Part shown: positions 13,728 to 25,592 of the stretch, in pieces
Layout of the letters: each line of letters begins with the position of its first letter
Numbering within the stretch: position 1 is the stretch's first letter
Assembly: GCA_030407085.1 (NCBI GenBank)
Contig: CM059586.1
Coordinates: 90,269,501-90,333,500, forward strand
From: Trichopria drosophilae
Lineage: Eukaryota; Arthropoda; Insecta; Hymenoptera; Diapriidae
Length of the DNA stretch: 64,000 nt
Reading direction: 5' to 3'
Notes under the pieces: model-generated
Told to the model about the DNA's origin: nothing
Database searches by the model: none
The model's input: only the letters and a program-made list of their open reading frames with translations
Made by a program: the position numbers and the translations under genes

Positions 13728-13763
13728 GTGCAAATTGTGCACATTCGGGCTTTAAAGGGTTAA
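13728..13763 (-). repeat. Possible piggyBac-like element terminus
   Basis: Read on the minus strand this is TTAA followed by CCCTTTAAAGCCCG and then a GTGCACAATTTGCACATG block. TTAA plus a CCCTTTA-like start is the usual form of piggyBac-type ends. A related terminus lies at 60447 in plus orientation, sharing ACAATTTGCACATG. The opposite end was not found. Confidence 0.4.
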
Positions 13764-14036
13764 GAAATGTCGATCTACCGGAAATTTATATACCGATTTC
13801 ATTTCATCGCGAATCTGTGAAAATGACTGAAAGGCGGTCATACGTAAATCGCTTCTTTTTCTGTATTTTATATATACTAGTAAGCTTTTCCGGCTTATTT
13901 TTAGCTCAGCTTAGAGAGTCTATTCGGATCGATATAAATTCGTTTTCTTCATGAAAGCCACGGAATCCGATTTCAAACTTCTCGCCAAAAGAGAAAATAT
14001 CTGCGAACGAAGCACCGCATAAAGTCGATACGTCCA

Positions 14037-14178
14037 GGGGTCTTCTCACGCTTTACGTTTCATAGCAGAGAGTCCCCTAAAACGAAAATATGTTTTAGAA
14101 TTTATGCAGACCATAAGGAATTCCATGATTCTAGGAAGACCCCTAGAACAAATGCATTTCCGAGATTTTAGGGGACTT
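14037..14178. repeat. Two interlaced inverted repeats
   Basis: GGGGTCTTCT (near 14038) pairs with AGGAAGACCCC (near 14142), and AGTCCCCTAAAA (near 14071) pairs with TTTTAGGGGACT (near 14166). The order is A, B, A', B', so the pairs cross rather than nest. This could simply reflect two overlapping old elements. No gene content. Confidence 0.45.
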
Positions 14179-14775
14179 TTCAAGGCGACCTCGAGTGTTA
14201 AAAATTTAGTTTCAGATAGACTTAATTCTTAATATGACTGCTTAAACTTTTTTATATTATTAAAAATTGTATAAAATAAATTTTCTTATGGGTGATAGTG
14301 TAATTAAGTCGTTATTTAACTTTATAGTTCATATTCACAGAAAATAAATACAAATAAAAATGCTCCGAGCTGAAGCACATGAAATGTCTAATTTACGCTT
14401 TTTATTTCTATCAAGGACGTACTTAAATGTCGAAAATAATTAAAAAGAATTAAACCACTCGGGTCCGGCGGTCAGCACGCATGCGTGACATCGTATTTAA
14501 CACACACTGAAAAAACGCAAATTTTACGCATAATATGTCAAAAAATATCGTTCGGTACGCGTGCGTAAGAATTCAATTTTACGCTCCGGACCTATCTAAT
14601 CGAATGTTAAAAAGGGGGTGCGTAAAATAGCATTTTACGTACTTGTATCGAAATGTACTATTTTTACCCACTGTTTTGTAAGTTAGGTATAATCCCATCA
14701 TAAAAAATAGCCTATTATGAAATATTTATTGTCCAAACTCAAATATTTTTGCATTTACATAAAATACTTATTTTA

Positions 14776-14811
14776 TATAATACTTGATATAATACTTGAT
14801 ATAATACTTGA
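14776..14811. repeat. 12-bp tandem repeat, three copies
   Basis: TATAATACTTGA is repeated three times without change. It is a short simple repeat in AT-rich DNA with no evident function. Confidence 0.9.
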
Positions 14812-15119
14812 TAAAAGCAGAAATACTGATTGACGTGTATTGGTCCATCAATATACACAAATGATTCATAACTCCTCCTAAAAATCTCGACTCTTCAGAC
14901 GTACTGAAGCACAGGTTTGGAATGGACTATTTCGGAAGAAGATTGGTACACATAGACTAATAGGAATTACGAGATGCGATGTCCTAAGCACGCTCAAAAC
15001 TCTCCAAGTATTCAGAAATTTAAACTAAACATTAGTTTGATGTAAAGTAAAACACAATGAAACCAATTCTTCTTAGCATACAAGGAATTTGTTTTCTTCA
15101 GTACTGCATTGTTTCTCAT

Positions 15120-15350
15120 CAGTGATGCAGGAACCCGTCATTTTCGGACTCGGGCATAAAGTAGCTTAATTAAGGCTCTCTGGACTATAGCCAAGCCGCG
15201 CTTTATTGGTTGGCAAATTCTGTTTACGAATTTTCCGGCAGCGCCGCAATTAGTTTTCCGGAACTGAAAACTGGGTCGCTCGCTGTTGCCGCCACTACTT
15301 TTTCTTCCTGCGCTTCCTACCATCTGTCCGTTATATTCTCGTTCTCTTTT
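15120..15350. other. GC-richer patch, possible exon or regulatory fragment
   Basis: The composition shifts abruptly to balanced GC with words such as CCGGCAGCGCCGCAATTAG and GGGTCGCTCGCTGTTGCCGCC. Both strands stay open for about 60 codons but neither frame shows a motif. It stands out against the AT-rich flanks and may be a conserved block, a lone exon or old repeat sequence. Confidence 0.3.
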
Positions 15351-16181
15351 CAGAATCGTCGAGATTACACAACCAGAAATGCGATGAAAAAGCCAATGCG
15401 TTAAAAAAACTGGGTTTCTTTAGGGGCTTGTAGGCATGAAAAGAAGTTTTTCGCAGATTCCACCCTGGAACTGCATTCGATGTGCTAACGTACGAGACAG
15501 TTATTCCGTAAACTGCTGTTCTATTGGACGTGTCGACGATTCACGGATCTCATTGTGAAAATGTATCATAGGACTACGGAAACTATCTTTTAAATTTATT
15601 GAGATTTATGTTTTTCTACGAAATATCAATTATTTTATGTGATTATCTATTGAGATACATTTCAACTTCTTTTAATAACATATAGTAAATCATCTGATGA
15701 TCTGTGACATATTACATCAACATGAATGGAGATAATTCATTACTACCAACATCCGGTATATACCGTAAATATGTTTGACTCTAACTTCAAACGTGCTTAA
15801 CATTTGCAACTCAGTGCTTTTTCGAGTCGATATTTGCGAACCCAGTATCACTTTTAAAGATTCAAAATGGTAAATCCAATTAGAATAACAATTTTGTCCC
15901 GAAAAATTTAAAAGTAATTGAAGAAAAAACAAACAAAGGAGAAGAAAACTCTGGAAAGAAACGATTTGTATGTTTGGAATCTAAAAATTTATCTGCAGGG
16001 GCACACAAAAAAATACCTTAAAATATTCATAATACTTTTAACTAACAACTTTCCGGTATTTATATGAAATGGATTACGTGCAATTTTATGAAAATCATGA
16101 AAATATTTAACATAACAAAGTGGTAAACTATGTTTTTTTTTATTTTGTAATATTCTATTTACGCTCCGGGAGTAGAACTCG

Positions 16182-16218
16182 ATTTTGCGCCCTGTAGCGA
16201 ATCCCTGGGGCGCAAATT
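16182..16218. repeat. Short GC hairpin
   Basis: ATTTTGCGCCC and GGGGCGCAAATT face each other across a 14-bp loop. The TTTTGCGC core recalls the repeated motif at 60.5-60.8 kb. Confidence 0.5.
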
Positions 16219-17349
16219 AACGGCTCACACCCGTCGTATTAAGAAATGTATGCAACACGGGTCACCTTCGCTTAGCTCGTGCTACAAACTTCGCATTCAT
16301 CGCAGATCGTTAATAATTGCTCCCTTGTTACATAATATACTAGCGCTTATTTTTTATAGAAAGATAAATTTTTATGGTTTAAAAATGTTTGTTTTAGTTA
16401 GTATCCTCAACAACAATTTAACCCAGACGAGAATAGAAACATATTTTTCTAATCTTATAACACTTTTTTCATGTGAGTCACGAAAAGGTTACATTACAAT
16501 AATTGATCTATAATGCAATAAAAGGAGTTATAACCTTTGTTTTCTAACAAATTTCTGAATTCGTCGAGATTTTTTGTCCAGACTTAATCAATTGCAAAAA
16601 AAAAATTTTTCAATTTATTGTCATACTAATCTCATAAAAACTTCGTTAAACGTGTTTTAATAAAAAAAAGTAAATATTCAAAATCTATATAACTCGAAAA
16701 AATATAACCATGCATATGCACTTTTACACACAAGATAATAGTCATTATTTTAACAACTAAATTTGCAAATTTATCATATCCATTTATCGCGTTTGCTAAA
16801 ATATATATCATCTAGATTAGTTCATTGTTTTTGAACATATGATATGCAAATGTTTAAAGTAAAGTAGAACATTTAATTGGACTAAAACGAATTAATTGGT
16901 AAAAGTGTCAATTTATTTGTAATTTAAGATGCCATATTGACTACTCTGTTAAATAGATAATGGTGTTTGTTAATGGAGATTTTCATGTCATGTTTCTTTA
17001 TAATTACAACGTTCTAACAAGATGTTTTCAATATGAAAATATCGGGTATCACAACAATCATGACGATCATCTGTACTTTTGCGAAAATACGTCATTTTTT
17101 CTCTTCTTAAGTAAATTTTCACGACGGCGTCTATAGAAAAAAATATTCTAGGCCAATTATACTAAAAATCGATATTTATGCGTCAGTACTTTAAAAAGAA
17201 GACAAAAATGATGGTATCGTCCTGAAAGGGAAGAACTTATAAAATTACTTCATATTTATAAAAATTATGTACGACCATTTGAATTCATACTTTTGACAAC
17301 AATATACGTAAATTTAAAATAAAAGATATTATTCGTCATGTTTCATTAA

Positions 17350-18600
17350 CAATTTAAATTGGTAGAAGTTTCTTATGTCTTAAAATTTAAAAAATCGGTA
17401 CAGCCGTTTTTTATCTATATTGATTTTTTTTTAAATCAAGACATTGAAACGAGAATAAATGTTGTTTCCCAAATTTCTATATCGTCTTAGTAAATTCTAT
17501 GCGCAAAAACGAATTTCATAGTGGACATTGGCGCATTTAAATAGTAAACAACTGGAAAAATTAAGATTTTTCGAATTCTTCCCATTTGTTTCCAAAAATA
17601 TTGAAAAATTTAAAAGCTGTTTAAAATGAAAGTTGTAGGCCTCCTTAAAATACACATTTTACTTGATGCACTTTTTATATAGGTGTGACAAAATCTGAGA
17701 AAAATGACAATAAATTGTATCATTTTTTGTATGTATTATATAACAATCATCCAAAACTTTTCAAGGTTGCTAATAATTTTCATTAAATCTATGATATCCT
17801 ACGTATTTTGGTATGCTGAAATCGAATATCATATCAAAAATTGGCTCCAAAGTAATGTACATGGTGAAAAATGCAACAAAATTATGATTTTTCCTCACTC
17901 TCCTCGTTTATTTCGAAAAATGTAGAAAACTTCAAAAAATGTATTAAATGTAAAATATGTATTCTGAGCAGATCTACAATTTTTATTGGATATATTCTAC
18001 GACATTTCCAATTTGTGTGTAAGAAAAGTAGAAAAGTTTTTATCGATTTTTTATGATTTTTACCATGGAAGTTGCATTTGCGACAATTTTTCCCTGAAAT
18101 TTTCGTTTTTAGCATACCAAAACACAATCGATACCATGCACGTAATAAAGCTGAGTAAAAACCCTCAATTATTTTTTGTCAGTAATATAATTACCTACAT
18201 TGTATAAAATTCATTGTTATTTTTCTCAGTTTCTATTACATCATCAAAAAAATGCAATAAACATAATTCTATCACACATATACAAAAAGGGCATAAAATG
18301 TGATTTTTGAAAAGGCTTCTACAACTCTATTTTGAAACATTTTTTAACTTTAATTGAAAACCTCCGAAGAATCTTAATTTTTATGCATTTTCATTAACTA
18401 AAAATTCGTAAATTTTTATTATGATATTCATTTACAGCGAATTTATTAACTTAAGAACATCTAAGTATACTATAAATTTAAGAAACGACGTTTTCGTATA
18501 TAAGAAACTTGTTTCAATGTATGGCTTTTTCAAAACAAAAATTAATATAGAACGAAAACGGCTCTAACGATTTTTTAAATATTTATAATGAGATGGTCTA
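17350..18600. mobile_element. Degenerate fold-back (long inverted repeat) element
   Basis: The left half matches the reverse complement of the right half in collinear blocks across roughly 600 bp per arm. Examples are CAGCCGTTTTTTATCTATATTGA at 17402 (first 20 bases shared in altered form) with 18562, AAAAATTAAGATTTTTCGAA at 17557 with 18372, GTTGTAGGCCTCC at 17632 with 18316, and TTTTGGTATGCT at 17806 with 18117. The centre is near 17970. Arms are strongly diverged and gapped, with no transposase frame. The apparent short frames on both strands are mirror images of one another. Confidence 0.6.
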
Positions 18601-20444
18601 CAAGTATCCTGGAAATGAATTAAAAAAGAAAATTCGACGTGTATTTCACCTTTGATTTAAATACTATTTAAACATACCGTGATTTTATATTTAATGTTTC
18701 TTTTCTTTAGTAAATTTTAGTAAAGTCAGAAAATGTTTCCTTAATTTAAGTACTTGAACAAATTTACAACACTGTTCTAAAATGTCAAATAAATGTGTTT
18801 AATACAACGTTAAGTGGTATGTGGCGAAATTAAAGATCATTAAGAAAATTAAAAAGGATGTAAATGCAGATTAAATTGAAGAACCTTTAATGAAACAGAT
18901 ATTGACCTGACCAACAAGGATTTAATCAATTAAATGACGGATCGAGGAAATTAGGTGAATTGAGAGAACCGAACAAAACGACTGAAAGAGATGGAAATGG
19001 TGGATGGACTAAAACGATAGAGCCAGAGTGAATGTGAATGAATTTAACACATGCGCTAAATGAACAGAATGATGGGAACATTGAGGATCTCTGATGAAAT
19101 AAACATAGAGAATAGACGCAGAGATAAAATAGCAATGAATTATACATTGATTTGATGGGCTTATTCAACATTTGTAATTAGGGATATAATAGTTAATTAA
19201 TACTACAGTACAAAGATAGTAATTAACATTTTTGCAAGAAAATATCCACAAAATTTAATCTATTCTGTACATAATATGGTATTAAGTAATAAATTCACAG
19301 ATTGAAGTTGTATTGGATTCAATTGAAAATCATTTATTGAAGATTTTTCAGTTTAGACGCATTTAATATGTCGAAAATCTGAAAGTACAATCGTCCCCAA
19401 TTATCCATATTAGTCCAGCAACTTTTTACGAATTCAGTTCTCCATTTTTTAAAAGACATTTTGAATTTTCGAAATTCGAAGTAAAATACATCATACAGTT
19501 TGAATGTCCCATTTTATTCAAAAATAATAATACTTTCGGTTCTTAATATTATTAGCAAATTAATAGTTTTTCATTATTTATTAGTAAAATGTTTGCTAAA
19601 TGTATTTAGTTCATAGTCGTTAAATAATTCAAATTTAGAGAATAAGGAACAAAATCTTTGTGCTAATGAAAATTATTGATAAAACTTTCGGGTTCTTACT
19701 ATGTGTAAAGTGGACATAAATTAGGAGTTATTCATTAGCTATTATTGATTAATATTATATATTTAACTTGTGTAACTGCATAGTGGCTCATCGCAATTTA
19801 TGATGTTTGTAATTATATTGTTGCCAGTATCATATTATGAATGTTGCTTTGATTTTAATTCTCATCACTATTACCTACAACTAATTGTCACAAAGGCAAT
19901 TTTCCTACTTACTAATTTATCGGTTCTTTATTACTGTTATATTGAACCAACTATTGTTAAATAAATACAAATCATTTTAAAAATTGAATCAACTACAAAT
20001 ACAAGTTTTCATGTATATACTCTGATGTTTTAATTAGTAATTATATGTATCAATATTGTTAATATTATTAAAATCATAATAAATGGAATATAATGGAGTC
20101 CAATTCTTTTAAATTAGGCTACTAATTGAATACGGAATGTAGTTGGAAAGTTTTAAATGTGACTAAGAATGTGCTCATATTTAATTAGTAAGATTTTGAA
20201 TTTTTTATTATTTAAATTTGAACTGACATTTTCCGATCACTAAGATATTTTGCAAGTTTATTAAATACATAAAAATGTATTTAATCGTTCAATGTTTTTC
20301 GAGAAAAAAATGCCCCGTTTTAAGTGAATAACAAACCATCAACTTTTACAAAGTTTGTTAATTTTTTTTTTTATCCATCCGTCTATATCCTTTACTTTAT
20401 TTGGTCTTATGCCGTAAAGTTAACACTTAAATAGTATACTGCTT
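18601..20444. other. Non-coding stretch
   Basis: AT-rich with no gene, RNA or clear element. A reverse-strand frame at 18926-19171 is open for 81 codons but carries no recognisable motif and no supporting splice context. Confidence 0.5.
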
Positions 20445-20790
20445 ACTATTTTAGAGTAAAGTTTAATCCAATTGATTGAACGTTCACACCAACAATTTGT
20501 ATATTAGTTTAGAAAAATTATTTATCACACGTTTGAAATCGATGGAGTGAAATGTATTTGACAGGACAAAATAGTTTACTCTTTTAGAATAAAATGTACA
20601 CCGAAGGAACACAATGTTTACTGTTTTAGGAGTAAATTTTTACTTCACTTGATTGAATGTTTAGTCCAACTATTTGTTCTGTATTAGTTTTGTTTCAAGA
20701 ATTCTCACACATCTAAAATCGTTGGAGTGAAATGTATTCTAGAGGCGAAAATAGTTCACTATTACAGGAGCAGGTCGCATGTGGACTGCA
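20445..20790 (+). repeat. Tandem duplication, period 180 bp, two copies
   Basis: GATGGAGTGAAATGTATT at 20541 recurs as GTTGGAGTGAAATGTATT at 20721. Flanking blocks keep the same order: TTGATTGAACGTTC/TTGATTGAATGTTT, TATTAGTTT, TCACAC and AAAATAGTT. The copies are diverged by substitutions and small gaps. No coding content. Confidence 0.65.
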
Positions 20791-20984
20791 AGATACTAAC
20801 TTCTCTAAACAAAAAGATATTTTTAATGCAACTCGGTCAGATTAGTCCGAATATTAGGTTTATGATCAGGACTAAATCAGATTTATAATCAGAAAGTTTG
20901 TTGTTATGATTAAAATAATATTAATACATATTTTTGTAAACATATTTAACTAAAAATCTTGTTAAAAATTGTACTCCCTTTTTT

Positions 20985-21153
20985 GAGTAAAAATTGAGCC
21001 ACTCTTTCATTAAGAGTGAAAGTGTCACTCTATGATGAGTAAGATTTGACTCCATCAACAGTGAAAGAACAACTCACTTCTAGAATCATGAAATCTCACT
21101 TTAAAAAAAGTGAAAATTTCTCTCTTAGTTAAAGAGTGGCTCAATGTTTACTC
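20985..21153. mobile_element. 169-bp MITE with long TIRs
   Basis: The left end GAGTAAAAATTGAGCCACTC matches the reverse complement of the right end GAGTAAACATTGAGCCACTC, and the match continues for about 10 more bases. Additional GAGTGAAA/TTTCACTC pairs fill the interior, so nearly the whole unit folds into a hairpin. No reading frame. Confidence 0.75.
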
Positions 21154-23475
21154 GAAGGAATTTGGAGATTATCGACTTTTTTCATAAAAACATGTTATTT
21201 ATACTTAAAAATATTACTAAATGAATTTTGTAAAGTGTATTGCGAATAACCAACATTTTTCGGATTTTCAAAAGCTTAGTATACATTTCACTATCAATCA
21301 TTGGCTATTGAATTGTAGCTCCATATTCTAAAAAGGTCACGAATCATACGATGACACCTTTGACATTATGTCGTTTTTTCGATCCTTCTTCGTAAAAACC
21401 TCAAGTTTTGGTGAAATCAAAATGAATAACAGCAACATTTCATGCATTTAAAGAAAGCCTTAAAATGAACTTGTTAAATATTGAGTGTCAAACTTAAGAA
21501 ACACACAATTTTATGAAAGCACTTGAATAAACAAACGAAAAACCTTCACACCTTCATAATATGAATTCTGTTAAACGTATGATGTTTAAAAATGAAAAAA
21601 GGAATTTCGCGAAGTATGTGTATAAACTTTGCATAAGGAAATTAGAAGACTATGAAAGAATCCGAAACCGCAGTCTGAATTGTAAATGGCATAAAATAAG
21701 ATGTCTTCTTTATACTTATGCACACTCGGATTTCTCAGCATTTTGCTTTTATCCAACTCATAAGTATTCCATGCAGCTGTCGGCTGTGACTAATCAAGCA
21801 TAAAATTTAAAAGTCCGCTACCGAAAGTAAAAACAAATTTACATTTTAAATTAACTTAACAATACCAAAACCAGAGGGATTTACAATTTGAAAATATTGA
21901 AAAGTTCTTTGTAATCTGTGTGTCAAATTTTGTTGAATTGGGAGTCTTTCATTCATCCTCTTGGACATTTTACTATTTCAAATGGTAATTTTGCTACAGA
22001 CTTGCAGAATGAGAAAAATTGCCATTTCTTCTGATAAAAATTACTATAAGTTTTTGAATTTTTACTATTCAGACAGTAAAAATTACAATAAAACATAGTA
22101 ATTTTTAGCAGACAAAAATTACCATCTGAAATGGTAAAATTTTCAAGAAAAATTTGCTCCGTTTACAAACATAAAAAAATCTTTAAGTCGTTACATCTTA
22201 ATTTCGTTGCTAATATCCTTTCAAAAATAGGTCAAAGATTCTGCAGGACTCTTCGACTGTCGAATGCCTTTTCACTTGCATACAAAACATGAAACTGTAC
22301 CACAATGCTTCGCCATCGAGTAATTTACAACGTTAGCGCTAAATCTATTATTTTCTACAAACGAGCAAAGAAATTTAATGCCAGAAGGGCCAACAATTGC
22401 TACACAACCTATGAGGCCTTATATGAATTAGGGGTCGTGAAGCCACGTTAGGTCATGTTATTGCCTTAAATTAATTTCCGTTTTGTTACAGTTAAAAGCT
22501 TTGATCTACCAAACGTTCTGTTTATAATAGTATACTCCGGTACAGAACTCCTGCATTCGGTTAAATTAATTTCCTGCTTGAGATCTTGATAAAGGCGGAC
22601 GATTGAGGACAAAGACAATCCCCGTTGTCTCGCATCAACTTATCTAAATAATTTCTAGGATACAGTGGCCTAGAAATTTCAACATCCACCAGGTCAAGAT
22701 TTTAAACTGTAAATTCGGACCTTTATTCCAGAGTGGTTTTTACATATTTAATTATTTTGTATTGTTCTATAATTGTAACACACATAATGTATATTATGTG
22801 TACGAAACCAATTAAAATTAAACTTAAAACACAACACAAAAATTACAAAATTTATTAGATTTAAGAAATATACAGCCAAAAGACATCTTGAAGAGCTCTT
22901 TAAGATTCGATTTTAAGAGCTCTACAAGACCTCTTAAATATGTGGTCTGAGAGATGAGGTTTATTTGAGAGCTTTTGACGTATAAACAAAAATAATACAA
23001 ATGAAACAATTTCAAGTCCTAAGTAAGACATCTTTAAGAGCTCCTTTTATAAATTATCATAATTCAGACCTCTTCGGAAGGTCCTTTTGAAGATAACTTT
23101 GCACAGAAACGATACGTCTTTAGCGAAAGTAACACCACTCTATTTACAATTGTTGACACCTTTGTGTAGTACCCAAAAAATAACTCTTTGTATTTTTTTA
23201 TTTATGGAAAAAATATTGCTGTGTTTCGGACTACTTTAATTGCTAAAAAAATGATTAAAAATTAACATTTTATCTATCTAACCGTACGAACTTGAAAGAA
23301 GGTGAATTTATCCAGAGGTACAAATATAAGAAGAACAATAAATTATCTTCGTAATACGTGAAAAATACTGATTTATTGCATTACATTTGTGCAAAATATT
23401 CTACTAGAAAGTTATGCTGTATTACTCACTTGTTCTACAGAACAAAATATTGTAAATTATAGATTCAAATGGGTT
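21154..23475. other. Non-coding stretch with a weak inverted repeat
   Basis: ATTTTACTATTTCAAATGG at 21966 faces CCATCTGAAATGGTAAAATT ending near 22141, suggesting a 175-bp decayed hairpin element. From 22230 to 22690 the composition is less AT-rich but no frame or motif is recognised. Between 22880 and 23090 the motif AAGAGCTCTT recurs several times on both strands. No gene is supported. Confidence 0.45.
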
Positions 23476-23675
23476 CCCAACGGGCACGAAGGACCCAAAT
23501 GCTAAAACGTTTTTAGAATGTTCCAGAAACGTTCCTAAAACGTTTTATGTCTGCAACTTTTACGGAACGTTTTATAAACGTTTCATCCATGTTGCAGACA
23601 TTTAACGTTTTAGGAACGTCTCTGGAACGTTCTAAAAATGTTTTAGAAACATTCGGGACTGTCGTGCCCGTTGGG
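23476..23675. mobile_element. 200-bp MITE, CCCAACGGGCACG ends
   Basis: The left end CCCAACGGGCACGA is matched by the reverse complement of the right end (CCCAACGGGCACGACAGTCC). Inside, AACGTTTTAGAA-type motifs alternate in both directions and GTCTGCAAC pairs with GTTGCAGAC, so the unit folds over its full length. It encodes nothing. The open frame that crosses it is a by-product of the repeated motif. Confidence 0.8.
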
Positions 23676-25097
23676 TTTGTTCGGTTAAGTTTGATATTTG
23701 AAGAAATATCAAATATATATATTTGAATATATATGTTTGATGATGGAACCGCCATTTTGGTTCTGCCATTTCGAGTTTGGAATTCTATTAGCATTCGCAA
23801 TAAAAAGTCCCAATATGAATGTGACACGTTCATTTATTAAATTAGAACATCTTAGTACCATTTTGGTTAAATGTTCCATGAAAACGTGGATTTTAGACAT
23901 CATATTTTGTTCGCCATATTGGATTTTCTAAAAGTTTTGTTGAAAAAATTTTGTTGAAAGCGCTTCACCAGAAAAGCATTTTGAGCCCTCAAACCTCTTA
24001 ATAGCTTAATCCAAATTGTGGGTACACTGTTGATTCGGTTATTGTGAAACGTCCCATACATATGTTAGAAATATGCTTAGGAACAAAAAGTTGTTTCCGA
24101 AATTGTTTTTCATTACAGCTAAAAAAATTATAAATAAAAATGTACATCTAAATTTCGACTGACTAGAATTCACTTTTCAAGCTGAAAAATAATAAATGAA
24201 GTAAAGCTTTTAATAAACTGAATTTTTGTTCCTTCCTGTTAAGGCGGAAAGTTCTCAACAAATTTTGTTGTATAGTAGTTTTTGCCATTCTGGGCGTTAT
24301 AGAAATAGTTTAATTAACGCTCTCTAGATATTATATATTTTATAATTTTAAACAAATATGAATGTTAGTTACATATTTACATATTTTTATTTATAATTAA
24401 TACAAATTATTTCTGAAATCCATATTGTATATTATCAAAACGTAAAAAGCTAGGTCAATATTTAAAATTAATCTAGTTTTAGATATTTTCAGAGCAAAAG
24501 TGCGGAGAAATTTTATTACACAACAAACTACAGACACATATATTATTTTCTTTCACTCAGTAATTTTATATTCGTGAATCAGTTTTTGCAAAAGTGGCAC
24601 AAACAAAAATTATACGCTACAAAAGTCTGCATAGAAGTCATGCATTTTCAGCAAAGGATATACCGTAAAATGTTAATTAACTCAAAAAGTAGGAAAAAAT
24701 TTAAGAAGAATGACGTACAAATCTGAATAAAAAAGTGCTCCTACTAAGAAATAATCCGAGGCTGCGCATTCATTACGTTTACGGAAACACTCTACTTTAC
24801 ATTCGGCAACCTTTGAAAAAAGTTGTCCTTTAGAATTCTTGACGTCAATAAGGATAATTATTCAACAAACAAAAATTAATCCGTGGTCATATTATACGAG
24901 ATATCTCGTTGATGAATTGAGCAGTATAAGCAAGTCATAGTTGTAAAATAAACACACAACAATTAATGTTGTTATTTTCTATCAAGTCGACCCATAAATA
25001 CGTATATCAGGACATTTTATACATTACTATTGATGTCTCTTCTTTTGTGTAATTTTATTTACTACTTTCGAGATCTAAATGTGACATATATTTATTA
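23676..25097. other. Non-coding stretch
   Basis: Holds ATGGCGGA-like words near 23745-23930 (CCGCCATTTTGG, CCATTTCGAG, CCATTTTGG) that belong to the dispersed family noted at 10.1 kb. No gene or structured RNA is seen. Confidence 0.45.
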
Positions 25098-25592
25098 CAC
25101 TGAGAGAAATGATTTACTAATAGTTAATATTAGCTAATTTCAAGGCTCTTACAATAACTGTAAAGTTATAATAGTAAGTGTATAGTCAAAACAGTAACTG
25201 TAAAGTCAAAACCGACAGGTAACTTTGAGATGAAAATACCAGCACTTTCCTGCGATATTATTGAATATTAACTCGTATATTTTAACATCCAATGAGCGTT
25301 CATTAACTGTGCAAGTCAACAATGCGCCGAAAAATTCACAGAAAATCCGACTGAGCGTGTGTATATTTATTTATCTCCGTTTCGCTGAAACTGTAAGCAC
25401 ACAAATACACAACATTTTTCTCAACATTAACATTTAAAATTCTTATATTAAGTATTAACATAATAAATTTAACCGAATTTCAGAGTTCGGTAACTTCAGG
25501 ATAAAGCACCTTACCTTAAGATCAAAATCGAAATTCTGTTAGCTGTAGTATGAAGCTATTACATTAACTGTAAACAAACATTTTTCTCAGTG
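25098..25592. mobile_element. 495-bp TIR element, family A, intact short copy
   Basis: Starts CACTGAGAGAAATG and ends with CATTTTTCTCAGTG, an inverted match. In reverse complement it aligns in order with three separated blocks of the 43.7-46.24 kb region, for example GCTAACAGAATT, CTTAAGGTAAGGT, ACAGTTTCAGCGAAACGGAG and CACACGCTCAGTCGGATT. This copy therefore shows the uninterrupted form of the element that is split by a DIRS-like insertion there. No transposase is encoded. Confidence 0.8.

Larger units (their letters stand above)
12815..17349. other. Non-coding stretch with small hairpins and two GC-richer patches
   Basis: No gene is recognised. It includes a piggyBac-like terminus (13728-13763), an interlaced inverted repeat (14037-14178), a 12-bp triplet repeat (14776-14811), a GC-richer patch (15120-15350) and a hairpin at 16182-16218. 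The patch 12940-13200 is also less AT-rich and holds CCGCACTCTCC and GGCCTCATGAAGGGCC words of unknown origin. Confidence 0.45.

Noticed and set aside
23513..23833. 106-codon minus-strand frame
   Set aside because: It is the translation of the repeated AACGTTTT motifs of the MITE at 23476-23675 and runs out into unrelated flank.
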